Positions 1-5,892 of a stretch of 9,545 bases of DNA are shown piece after piece. Under the pieces are notes generated by a model. That model searched no databases. It was given only the letters and a program-made list of their open reading frames with translations, and had not been told where the DNA came from. Every line of letters starts with the position of its first letter. Position 1 is the first letter of the stretch. Made by a program: the position numbers and the translations under genes. The DNA is from Bacillota bacterium (GTDB lineage: Bacteria > Bacillota > Desulfotomaculia > Desulfotomaculales > Desulfallaceae): positions 1-9,545 of the forward strand of contig WQUS01000312.1 of NCBI GenBank assembly GCA_009781965.1, given 5' to 3'.

Positions 1-638
1 TGATTAAGGTATACCGTTCATTAGCCGGCATCAGGGAACATCCCAAATATTTTCTTGTGCAGCATTTAGACTTGTGTAAACAGGTCATTATGAGTGAGGC
101 CGAAAAACTTGCCGCAGCCGGTGTTTTAAAACAGCCGGCCGATGTTTTTTGGCTTGCCTTGGCCGAAATCGAAGCAATCACGGCAACCAAGCAACCGGAG
201 CAAAGGATGATCATTAAACGTCAGGCAAAATTCGAACAAGATCAAAAGCTAAAGCCGCCCCGAGCTATTACCAGTGAAGGCGAGACGATCACCGTACGGC
301 CGGGCGCCGACGCTCCTCCCGGGGCTCTGGCCGGAAGCCCCGTATCGGCAGGCGTTGTCGAGAGCCGGGCCAGGGTAATTTTGCATTTGGCAACCGCCCA
401 TCTGGAAAAGGGAGATATTTTGGTGACCCCTTATACAGATCCGGCCTGGACGCCGTTATTTCCTTTGGCGGCCGGTTTGGTGACGGAAGTAGGCGGTCTA
501 ATGACCCATGGCGCCGTGGTCGCCAGGGAATATGGTATTCCGGCCGTGGTCGGCGTGGAAAACGCCACTCGTCTGATTCAAGACGGGCAAAAAATTCGGG
601 TTGATGGTACCAGGGGATTAGTAGAAATATTGGAGTAA
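1..638 (+). CDS. C-terminal part of a rifamycin phosphotransferase / PEP-synthase-like protein (5' end outside window)
   Basis: The reading frame is open from base 3, so the gene begins upstream; the GTG at 57 is an internal valine codon, not a start. About 211 residues are visible. The first ~60 are a helical region beginning IKVYRSLAGIREHPKYF, and the last ~110 form a PEP-utilising mobile (swivel) domain with the signature GGLMTHGAVVAREYGIPAVVG. The catalytic phosphohistidine is the CAT codon at 507-509. In this family the His accepts phosphate from ATP (or PEP) and passes it to a substrate. The His domain is at the extreme C-terminus with no following TIM barrel. That matches the rifampicin phosphotransferase order (ATP-grasp, substrate domain, His domain) rather than true PEP synthase or PPDK. 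The substrate cannot be told from this fragment, and antibiotic resistance should not be assumed. The gene ends with TAA; no terminator is visible before the next promoter. Confidence 0.85.
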   Translation, partial: IKVYRSLAGIREHPKYFLVQHLDLCKQVIMSEAEKLAAAGVLKQPADVFWLALAEIEAITATKQPEQRMIIKRQAKFEQDQKLKPPRAITSEGETITVRPGADAPPGALAGSPVSAGVVESRARVILHLATAHLEKGDILVTPYTDPAWTPLFPLAAGLVTEVGGLMTHGAVVAREYGIPAVVGVENATRLIQDGQKIRVDGTRGLVEILE

Positions 639-685
639 AACTTGTTAAATGAGGAGAAAACGTTATAAATTTTACATAATACCGC

Positions 686-714
686 TTGACACTATTCTGA
701 TTTAGAATTATAAT
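686..714 (+). promoter_or_regulatory. Sigma-A-type promoter of the S24 repressor gene
   Basis: A consensus -35 TTGACA (686-691) and a consensus -10 TATAAT (709-714) are separated by 17 bp, a perfect match to the housekeeping bacterial promoter. The start of transcription would fall near 720, leaving a leader of about 40 nt before the ATG at 760. The spacer carries an inverted repeat, listed separately. Confidence 0.85.
694..708. promoter_or_regulatory. Candidate operator: ATTCT-N5-AGAAT palindrome between -35 and -10
   Basis: ATTCT (694-698) and AGAAT (704-708) are perfect inverted repeats around GATTT and fill almost the whole promoter spacer. A dimeric HTH protein bound here would block RNA polymerase. 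The gene immediately downstream encodes such a repressor, so autoregulation is the simplest inference. No second copy of the motif was seen elsewhere in the window. Confidence 0.5.
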
Positions 715-759
715 CAATGCATCAATTCTTTTTCGTTGCCACAAGGGAGGGCGGACTAC

Positions 760-1629
760 ATGAAAACCGGCCAAAGGATTAAAAAAATTAGAGCCACTAA
801 AAGACTCTCGACAAATGACTTAAGTAAGTTAACCGGCATCTCTCAATCAGCCATCAGCAAACTGGAGAATGGCAAAAGAAGAGCGGATATCGAAACCCTG
901 GAAAAGATAGCGGCGGCGCTAAATGTTTCAACGGATCGTTTAATCGGGGAATCTGCCAGCAGCATAATTAACGATCGGCTTGTGGAATTAAATGTAACGC
1001 TCCCGGAGCTGTCTGAGGAAGCGCATGTTCCCGTCCAGTGGCTGCAAAATCTTGATACCTTCAGCCCCGACGCCTGGACCGGTGATAATGACATGCCCTA
1101 CAAATGGATTACTCAAGTAGCAGAGGCCTTAGGCTTGTCCGGCAGTATTTTAAGGGCTGCTTTGGCGCGCCAGGAAACGCCCGTTTATGACGGCCCGAAG
1201 GAGATGCTGGCCAACAGTGAAACCCGTTCCATAGGCAGATTTATTAAAGTGCCGATCATTGGCACCGTCATGGCCGGACCCAACGGATTAGCATATGAGG
1301 ATTACCAGGGAGAAGAAATCGTCGACAGCAGTTTAGTCAGCGGAGATCATCTCTTCTACTTGCGCATAAAGGGGGATTCCATGATCGGCGACGGTATTCT
1401 TCCCGGGGACTTGGCTCTGGTGCGGGAAACGCCGGAAGTGGAATACGGCGCCTTAGCCATTGTCCTGGTAAATGGTGAGGAGGGCACCATCAAACGGGTT
1501 TACTATGATGACGACAGTCTTACCCTGATCGCCTCAAACCCGACCGTACCGGCCAAAACCTTTACCAAAGAGGAAATGAATAATGTGCGGATTGTGGGGG
1601 AAGTTAAAATGACCCTGCGCAGCTATTAA
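760..1629 (+). CDS. XRE-family HTH repressor with S24 (LexA/CI-like) autoproteolytic domain
   Basis: 289 residues. ATG at 760 is chosen over the in-frame TTG at 736 because AGGGAGG (744-750) lies 9 nt before it, and because the XRE domain begins at once. Residues 4-62 are a Cro/CI helix-turn-helix (LSKLTGISQSAISKLENGKR). Residues ~70-138 look like a second, degenerate HTH (LPELSEEAHVPVQWLQNL, then ITQVAEALGLSGSIL). Residues ~163-289 are an S24 peptidase domain with every key element: cleavage site Ala172-Gly173, catalytic Ser207 in GDSM, and catalytic Lys245 in GTIKRVY. The Gly-to-Ser spacing of 34 equals that of LexA. Such proteins repress DNA until RecA-stimulated self-cleavage relieves it. 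The XRE rather than winged LexA DNA-binding domain makes it HdiR/CI-like and not LexA itself. It has its own promoter with a likely operator. No phage genes adjoin it, so its regulon is unknown. Confidence 0.88.
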   Translation: MKTGQRIKKIRATKRLSTNDLSKLTGISQSAISKLENGKRRADIETLEKIAAALNVSTDRLIGESASSIINDRLVELNVTLPELSEEAHVPVQWLQNLDTFSPDAWTGDNDMPYKWITQVAEALGLSGSILRAALARQETPVYDGPKEMLANSETRSIGRFIKVPIIGTVMAGPNGLAYEDYQGEEIVDSSLVSGDHLFYLRIKGDSMIGDGILPGDLALVRETPEVEYGALAIVLVNGEEGTIKRVYYDDDSLTLIASNPTVPAKTFTKEEMNNVRIVGEVKMTLRSY

Positions 1630-1652
1630 GCTCGTTCATCATCTTGGGTGTC

Positions 1653-1712
1653 TGTTTTAGCTATTAATTCGTTGACTATTGATTCGTTGGCTATTCATTC
1701 GTTAGCTATTGA
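1653..1712. repeat. Four 15-bp tandem repeats, unit TTCGTTGACTATTGA
   Basis: Three close copies lie at 1668-1682, 1683-1697 (TTCGTTGGCTATTCA) and 1698-1712 (TTCGTTAGCTATTGA). They are preceded by a diverged copy at 1653-1667 (TGTTTTAGCTATTAA). The heptamer AGCTATT also forms the last codons of the repressor gene (1620-1626), so the repeat may have grown from that end. The copies are contiguous with no spacers, so this is not a CRISPR. It may be a replication-slippage minisatellite or a repeated protein-binding site. Confidence 0.8.
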
Positions 1713-1778
1713 GCGGTTTTAAATTTTGCTGATACTCTTTAATCATATAATGCCACTGGGGGATAGAGTTGTAAAGAA

Positions 1779-1803
1779 ATTGTGTCGATAGCATCGACAC
1801 AAT
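1779..1803. repeat. Perfect 11-bp inverted repeat with 3-nt loop
   Basis: ATTGTGTCGAT (1779-1789) and ATCGACACAAT (1793-1803) are exact reverse complements around AGC. As RNA this is a strong hairpin on either strand. No T-run follows on either side, so a rho-independent terminator is not supported. It could be an operator, part of a structured RNA, or the end of a small mobile element. Confidence 0.75.
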
Positions 1804-1810
1804 CTGCTTT

Positions 1811-1875
1811 CCATACTCAGCTCGCTTATTCTGGAGGACAACCTCGTTTACCGACACGCCAGAATGTGAGTATGG
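1811..1875. repeat. Long two-tier imperfect hairpin next to the 1779 palindrome
   Basis: The outer arms CCATACTCA (1811-1819) and TGAGTATGG (1867-1875) are perfect 9-bp complements. Inside them, ATTCTGG (1828-1834) and CCAGAAT (1859-1865) form a second 7-bp stem, and GAGG/CCTC (1834-1837, 1842-1845) can pair further in. With the hairpin at 1779-1803 this makes about 100 nt of dense pairing potential in a spacer with no gene. A structured RNA or a degenerate transposable-element end are both possible, and it matches no RNA family I can name. The strand of any transcript is unknown. Confidence 0.6.
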
Positions 1876-1907
1876 CTGTATTATTAACCTGTGCCATTAC
1901 TAAGCCG

Positions 1908-1957
1908 AAAAAAAAAGAAGCCTCTCATAAGTTCAGCGAACTAATGAGAAGCTTCTT
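1908..1957 (-). terminator. Rho-independent terminator of the groESL operon
   Basis: Read on the minus strand, a long stem is followed directly by a run of T. AAGAAGC (1915-1921) pairs with GCTTCTT (1951-1957), TCTCAT (1923-1928) with ATGAGA (1944-1949), and AGTT (1930-1933) with AACT (1939-1942), around the loop CAGCG. The nine A at 1908-1916 become the U-tract for transcripts running leftward. It lies 82 bp beyond the groEL stop. On the plus strand no T-run follows the stem, so it should act in one direction. Confidence 0.85.
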
Positions 1958-2039
1958 ACATGTGTCTGATGTGAGCAAAAGGCAAATCACATATCCACAT
2001 TATAAAATCATTATTAATACTTGTGGTTGAGGGCTCTGC

Positions 2040-3677
2040 TTACATCATGCCGCCCATACCGCCCATACCGCCCATGCCCGGAGGCATGCCGCCTTTATCG
2101 TCGTCTGGCTTGTCCGCCACCAAAGTTTCGGTGGTCAGAATCATGGCCGCAATGCTGGCCGCGTTTTGCAGCGCGGTGCGGGCCACTTTGGCCGGATCCA
2201 CGATGCCTGAGTCAATCATGTTCACATACTCGCCGGTGAGAGCGTTAAAGCCTACGCCAGCCCCGGAGTTAAACACTTTTTCCACTACCACGGAACCTTC
2301 ATTGCCGGCGTTATTGGCAATTTGCCGCAGGGGCTCTTCCAGAGAGCGGCGAATGATATCCACGCCCACTTTTTCGTCCATATTGGGCGCTTCGAAGCCT
2401 TCCAAAGCCTTGATGGCCTGTACATAAGCCACGCCGCCGCCGGAGACAATGCCTTCCTCAACCGCCGCGCGGGTAGCGTTCAATGCGTCTTCAATCCGCA
2501 GCTTCTTCTCTTTGAGCTCGGTTTCGGTAGCCGCACCCACCTGGATTACCGCCACGCCGCCGGCCAGCTTGGCCAAACGCTCCTGCAATTTCTCCCGGTC
2601 AAAATCGGAGGTGGTGTCTTCAATTTGTTTCTTAATCTGCGCTACCCGGCCGGTAATATCATCGGCATTGCCGGCGCCGCCTACAACAATAGTCTCCTCT
2701 TTCTTAACCCGTACTTTGGAAGCGCGGCCCAGCATGGTGATGTCGGCTTTATCCAGCTTCAGGCCCACTTCTTCGGAAATCACGGTGCCGCCGGTAAGAA
2801 TGGCGATATCCTCCAGCATAGCTTTGCGGCGGTCGCCAAAACCGGGGGCCTTGACAGCCACGCAGGTGAAAGTGCCGCGCAGTTTGTTCAGCACCAGGGT
2901 GGCCAGGGCTTCGCCTTCCACGTCCTCGGCGATAATAATCATGGCCCGGCCGGATTGTACCACTTTCTCCAGCACCGGCAGCACATCGGCCACCGCGGAA
3001 ATTTTCCGGTCGGTGACTAAAATGAACGGATCATCCAGATTGGCTTCCATTTTATCGGTATCGGTAATCATGTAAGGAGAGATATAACCCCGATCGAAGT
3101 TCATCCCTTCCACCACTTCCAAAGTGGTGGCGGTACCTTTGGACTCTTCAACGGTAATGACGCCGTCTTTGCCCACTTGTTCCATGGCGTCGGCAATGAG
3201 ATTGCCAATGGAGTCGTCGTTAGCGGAAATTGAAGCCACCTGGGCAATGGCGGATTTGCTTTCCACCGTCTTGGCGCTGCCTTTAATCGCTTCGACAGCC
3301 TTGTCCACCGCTTTTTCAATCCCGCGCTTTAGTACCATCGGGTTAGCGCCGGCGGCCACGTTCTTCAGGCCTTCCCGGACGATAGCCTGAGCCAGCAGAG
3401 TGGCGGTAGTGGTACCGTCGCCGGCCACGTCGTTGGTTTTGGTGGCCACTTCTTTAACCAGCTGGGCGCCCATATTTTCAAAGGGGTTCTCCAGCTCGAT
3501 TTCCCTGGCGATAGTCACGCCGTCGTTTGTAATCATCGGCGAACCGAATTTTTTCTCCAGCACAACATTGCGTCCCTTGGGACCAAGCGTTACCTTTACG
3601 GCGTCGGCCAGGGCGTTAACGCCCTTTTCCAAGCCTTTCCGCGCGTCTTCGCGGAAAATAATATCTTTACCTGCCAC
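2040..3677 (-). CDS. groEL: Chaperonin GroEL (Hsp60, large subunit)
   Basis: 545 residues, the full family length. It forms the double-ring ATP-driven folding cage in the cytosol with GroES. Visible hallmarks are NDGVTIAREIELENPFENMG (residues 51-70), the nucleotide-binding GDGTTT with Asp87, AALNATRAA-type apical/equatorial motifs (here IEDALNATRAAVEEGIVSGGG), and the flexible C-terminal tail GGMPPGMGGMGGMGGMM. The start is GTG (3675-3677), preceded on the minus strand by AGGGGAGGT a few bases upstream; the following AGKDIIF matches the canonical N-terminus. It is the second gene of the groES-groEL operon, 44 bp after groES, and is controlled through the CIRCE site upstream of groES. The reading frame shows no defect. 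Confidence 0.98.
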   Translation of the reverse strand: MAGKDIIFREDARKGLEKGVNALADAVKVTLGPKGRNVVLEKKFGSPMITNDGVTIAREIELENPFENMGAQLVKEVATKTNDVAGDGTTTATLLAQAIVREGLKNVAAGANPMVLKRGIEKAVDKAVEAIKGSAKTVESKSAIAQVASISANDDSIGNLIADAMEQVGKDGVITVEESKGTATTLEVVEGMNFDRGYISPYMITDTDKMEANLDDPFILVTDRKISAVADVLPVLEKVVQSGRAMIIIAEDVEGEALATLVLNKLRGTFTCVAVKAPGFGDRRKAMLEDIAILTGGTVISEEVGLKLDKADITMLGRASKVRVKKEETIVVGGAGNADDITGRVAQIKKQIEDTTSDFDREKLQERLAKLAGGVAVIQVGAATETELKEKKLRIEDALNATRAAVEEGIVSGGGVAYVQAIKALEGFEAPNMDEKVGVDIIRRSLEEPLRQIANNAGNEGSVVVEKVFNSGAGVGFNALTGEYVNMIDSGIVDPAKVARTALQNAASIAAMILTTETLVADKPDDDKGGMPPGMGGMGGMGGMM

Positions 3678-3721
3678 TGAAATTTACCTCCCCTGGTAAA
3701 TGTTTTTTACGGTCAATATTT

Positions 3722-4006
3722 TTACTCAATTACTCCCAAGATGTCCATCTCACGCAAAATCAGATATTCCACCTCGTCAATTTTCACTTCGTTGCCGGCG
3801 TATTTGGAGAACAATATCTTATCCCCCGCCTTTAAATCGATGGCCACCCGCACGCCGCTATCCAGCAGCCGGCCCGAACCTACGGACACAACTTCGCCTT
3901 CCTGAGGCTTTTCTTTCGCGGTATCCGGCAACACAATACCACTCTTGGTCACTTCTTCACTGGGCAGCGGCTTTACAACCACTCGATCACCCAAAGGTCT
4001 GATCAA
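3722..4006 (-). CDS. groES: Co-chaperonin GroES (Hsp10)
   Basis: 94 residues, full length. GroES caps the GroEL ring as a heptameric lid. The sequence opens MIRPLGDRVVVKPLPSEE, contains the GroEL-binding mobile loop (about residues 17-32, KSGIVLPDTAKEKP), and runs through the GEVVSVGSG and GDKILFSKYAGNEVKIDEVEYLIL core strands. The start codon is TTG (4004-4006), fixed by the conserved N-terminus and by AAGGAGGGG 8-16 nt upstream; no in-frame ATG is available nearby. It is the first gene of the operon, with CIRCE 53 bp upstream of the start. A TTG start on such a highly expressed gene is uncommon but not unprecedented in Clostridia. Confidence 0.97.
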   Translation of the reverse strand: MIRPLGDRVVVKPLPSEEVTKSGIVLPDTAKEKPQEGEVVSVGSGRLLDSGVRVAIDLKAGDKILFSKYAGNEVKIDEVEYLILREMDILGVIE

Positions 4007-4058
4007 AACAAACCCCTCCTTAAAAATGTTTGGTAAGTTTTAAATAATCATTTTGCTG

Positions 4059-4085
4059 TTAGCACTCAACTGCAATGAGTGCTAA
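4059..4085. promoter_or_regulatory. CIRCE operator (HrcA binding site) of groESL
   Basis: TTAGCACTC (4059-4067) and GAGTGCTAA (4077-4085) flank a 9-bp centre, an exact match to the consensus TTAGCACTC-N9-GAGTGCTAA. In bacteria carrying CIRCE, HrcA binds it and represses the heat-shock operon until misfolded protein draws GroEL away. Its place, just downstream of the -10 box and within the leader, is typical. Confidence 0.97.
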
Positions 4086-4097
4086 CACTCAAGTAAT

Positions 4098-4126
4098 ATA
4101 ATATAGAACGAGCAAATCAAAAGCAA
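4098..4126 (-). promoter_or_regulatory. Sigma-A-type promoter of groESL
   Basis: On the minus strand, TTGCTT (4126-4121) serves as -35 and TATTAT (4103-4098) as -10, with a 17-bp spacer. An overlapping TATATT at 4105-4100 would give 15 bp. Transcription would begin near 4091, so CIRCE lies in the first bases of the leader. Confidence 0.65.
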
Positions 4127-4227
4127 GTATATAAACGGCGGAAATTATCCATAATTGGGCTATTAATGCAAAGTATGCCGCTCTAGCTTTTAATTTCTCC
4201 TTCTAATTATATCTCCGGTCGGGTTAC

Positions 4228-4257
4228 ATTATGGGCTGCCCGCTAGATTATGGGCTG
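4228..4257. repeat. Pair of 11-bp direct repeats, ATTATGGGCTG
   Basis: Exact copies lie at 4228-4238 and 4247-4257, 19 bp apart start to start, just beyond the 3' end of mogA. The rest of the spacer 4127-4287 shows no gene and no convincing terminator for mogA. Function unknown. Confidence 0.6.
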
Positions 4258-4287
4258 TCATAAATATTTTTCCACTGCCGCCGGTTT

Positions 4288-4782
4288 TTATACATTTGTA
4301 CCACATTCGGCGGCGCGGCCGGTGAGGATCTCCAATCCGTGCGGCAGCGCCGGCATGATTGCTTCCAGACATTCCTTAACTCCCTTGGGGCTGCCCGGCA
4401 AATTGACGATTAAAGTGCGGCCCCGGATACCGGCCATGGCCCGGGACAGCATGGCGCGGTTGGTTTTTTTCAAACTCTCCAGCCGCATGGCTTCCGCCAG
4501 GCCGGGCACTTCCCGCTCAATTACCGCCTTGGTGGCTTCGGGCGTGTTATCCCGGGGGCCAAAACCGGTGCCGCCGGTGGTGACAAGCAAATCGTGCTTG
4601 CCTTGGTCAACCATTTCTGTCAGGGCGGCCTTTATGCCCTCATAATCATCGGAAATCACCCGATAGTCTTGCACGCTCCAGCCCTGCTGCCGCACTAAAT
4701 CGCTAATCACTCCGGCGGCCAGATCTTCCCGCTCGCCCCGGGCGCCCTTATCGCTCATGGTTAATATGGCCACATTAAACAT
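4288..4782 (-). CDS. mogA: Molybdopterin adenylyltransferase (MogA/MoaB family)
   Basis: 164 residues, the usual size of a single-domain MoCF-biosynthesis protein. It activates molybdopterin with ATP to give adenylyl-molybdopterin, the substrate for MoeA. Signature features are the N-terminal strand VAILTMSDKGARGEREDLAG-like segment, ISDDYEGI with Asp46, the phosphate/pterin-binding LLVTTGGTGFGPRDNTPEAT (residues 65-84, Asp78), and NLPGSPKGVKE near 127-138. Asp46 and Asp78 correspond to the functional aspartates of E. coli Mog. ATG at 4782 has AAGGGG 8 nt upstream. It could equally be named moaB, since the two subfamilies are hard to separate by eye; MogA activity is the likelier. It is transcribed away from fdhD, and the palindromic element lies in the divergent spacer. 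Confidence 0.9.
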   Translation of the reverse strand: MFNVAILTMSDKGARGEREDLAAGVISDLVRQQGWSVQDYRVISDDYEGIKAALTEMVDQGKHDLLVTTGGTGFGPRDNTPEATKAVIEREVPGLAEAMRLESLKKTNRAMLSRAMAGIRGRTLIVNLPGSPKGVKECLEAIMPALPHGLEILTGRAAECGTNV

Positions 4783-4805
4783 GCTCTCAACCCCTTCCGA
4801 TACGT

Positions 4806-4973
4806 ACGTAACTGTTCAGTGTTTGCTGGTTACTGTTCACGCGTTACTATTTAGCATCGAGCGGCACGCAAAACCTTTAACCGTGCGCTCATGCTCTCCG
4901 AGAAATCGCTTACGGTTAAAGGTTTTACGTGCCGTATTCACTTTGTGCATCAGCAAACACTGAACAGTAACGT
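4806..4973. repeat. Nested palindromic dispersed element, copy 1
   Basis: Two inverted repeats lie one inside the other. The outer arms are 4806-4828 and 4951-4973 (23 nt, one mismatch, shared part CTGTTCAGTGTTTGCTG). The inner arms are 4862-4884 and 4912-4934 (23 nt, one mismatch, shared part AAAACCTTTAACCGT) around a 27-nt loop. The core 4877-4919 recurs in inverted orientation at 9501-9543 with 41 of 43 bases identical. A further fragment, GGTACGTAAAACC at 4994-5006, resembles part of the inner arm. There is no coding capacity. It resembles a REP/MITE-type non-autonomous element, or a conserved structured regulatory site in the mogA-fdhD divergent spacer. Confidence 0.8.
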
Positions 4974-5010
4974 TTGTTGCTACTCAAAGCTAAGGTACGT
5001 AAAACCGGAC

Positions 5011-5039
5011 TTGCCATGAACCGGCCCGCCGGTTACAAT
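5011..5039 (+). promoter_or_regulatory. Promoter of fdhD with a palindrome in its spacer
   Basis: TTGCCA (5011-5016) and TACAAT (5034-5039) are spaced by 17 bp. Most of the spacer is the perfect palindrome AACCGG-CCCG-CCGGTT (5019-5034), and another AACCGG half-site lies 16 bp upstream at 5003-5008. The arrangement suggests repressor control. The start site would be near 5046, giving a leader of about 43 nt. Confidence 0.6.
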
Positions 5040-5088
5040 TTGGTTAAATAAAAATTGTTAAACACAAATAAAATGGAGGTAATACCCA

Positions 5089-5865
5089 TTGCATGACCGA
5101 ACTACAGTGCCGGTAGAAAAAATATCCGGCGCGCAGCGCACCAGGCACGAGGACACGGTGATCCATGAAGCCGCCGTCACCCTTTACCTGAACGGCAGCG
5201 AGCTGGCCAGCATCATCTGTTCGCCATTTCATCTGGAAGAGCTGTGCCTCGGTTTTTTGTATGCCGAAGGCATCATCAGCAGCGCCGGTGAAGTGAACCG
5301 TTTTAGCCAGGATGAACAAAATGGTTCTCTGGAGGTGGATATCACCAACCCCGCCCGGCAAACCACCGGCTGCCTCAAACGGCATATCGCCTCTTACTGC
5401 AGCCGGGACCAGTCCGCCGCTTATTTACTCCATAGCGCCGGTATTGCCCCGGTGACCTCGGAACTGCGCGTTACCGCGGCCGATATTGCCCGGTTGCTGA
5501 CCGAAATGGAGCAGCGGGGCGAATTATTCACCTCCACCGGCGGCGCTCACGGAGCGGCCTTAAGCGACGGCCAAACCATCCTGGCCTTTTTTGAAGATGT
5601 GGGCCGGCACAACGCCCTGGATAAACTGGCAGGCTGGTGCTTAATGAACAAAGTATCCGGCGCCGGTAAGGCGCTGCTTTTCTCCGGGCGGGTGCCCTCT
5701 GAAATACTGCTCAAAACCGCCCGGCTGGGGATACCGCTAATCGCCGCCCGTTCCGCCCCTACCGATCTGGCCCTGGAACTGGCCGACCAACTCAACATTA
5801 CCATCGTAGGTTTTGTCCGGGGACAGAAGATGAATATTTACACCCACGGCGAGCGGGTTATTTAA
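5089..5865 (+). CDS. fdhD: Formate dehydrogenase accessory sulfurtransferase FdhD
   Basis: 258 residues. FdhD relays sulfur from a cysteine desulfurase to the bis-MGD cofactor so that formate dehydrogenase becomes active. Family features seen are EAAVTLYLNG near the start, ICSPFHLEELCLGFLYAEGII (residues 43-63), STGGAHGAAL (149-158), FFEDVGRHNALDKL (167-180), LFSGRVPSEILLKTARLGIPLIAARSAPTDLA, and the end ITIVGFVRGQKMNIY. The start is TTG (5089-5091) with GGAGG 9 nt upstream; the nearby ATG at 5093 is out of frame. The Cys loop reads TTGC(95)LKRHIASYC(104), so the E. coli-type CxxC is absent. Cys95 sits where the first catalytic Cys is expected. It is convergent with the moeA-type gene, 18 bp between stop codons. 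No formate dehydrogenase lies in the window. Confidence 0.93.
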   Translation: MHDRTTVPVEKISGAQRTRHEDTVIHEAAVTLYLNGSELASIICSPFHLEELCLGFLYAEGIISSAGEVNRFSQDEQNGSLEVDITNPARQTTGCLKRHIASYCSRDQSAAYLLHSAGIAPVTSELRVTAADIARLLTEMEQRGELFTSTGGAHGAALSDGQTILAFFEDVGRHNALDKLAGWCLMNKVSGAGKALLFSGRVPSEILLKTARLGIPLIAARSAPTDLALELADQLNITIVGFVRGQKMNIYTHGERVI

Positions 5866-5892
5866 GCTGGTTATTTAAGCAGGTTATTTAAC
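5856..5892. repeat. 13-bp tandem repeat spanning two convergent stop codons
   Basis: The unit GGTTATTTAAGC(T/A) occurs at 5856-5868 and 5869-5881, then partly at 5882-5892. The first copy contains the fdhD stop (5863-5865); the last contains the stop of the convergent moeA-type gene (5884-5886 on the minus strand). Outer bases GCGGGTTA (5853-5860) and TAACCCGC can pair, giving a weak hairpin. There is no clear terminator with a T-run on either strand. Confidence 0.75.

Noticed and set aside
649..705. 18-codon leader peptide upstream of the repressor promoter
   Set aside because: It has no ribosome binding site and lies upstream of and across the promoter, so it would not be on the repressor transcript.
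736..759. TTG at 736 as start of the repressor
   Set aside because: It would lie only about 16 nt after the predicted transcription start and lacks a ribosome binding site, while ATG at 760 has AGGGAGG at good spacing.
289..774. Minus-strand open frame of 161 codons
   Set aside because: It is antisense to the PEP-utilising domain gene and the repressor promoter; the composition (Arg/Pro-rich) is that of a shadow frame.
1653..1712. CRISPR-like array
   Set aside because: The 15-bp units are contiguous, with no unique spacers and no cas gene.
1782..2030. Plus-strand open frame of 82 codons in the spacer after the repressor gene
   Set aside because: It starts inside the 11-bp palindrome, has no ribosome binding site, runs through the hairpins and the groEL terminator, and has no recognisable protein pattern.
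2021..3699. Several plus-strand open frames opposite groEL
   Set aside because: They are antisense shadows of a fully conserved groEL; none has a ribosome binding site or a recognisable motif.
4783..5088. Molybdenum-cofactor riboswitch upstream of mogA or fdhD
   Set aside because: The palindromic element forms long simple hairpins and I could not match it to the Moco RNA architecture; a covariance search would be needed to claim it.
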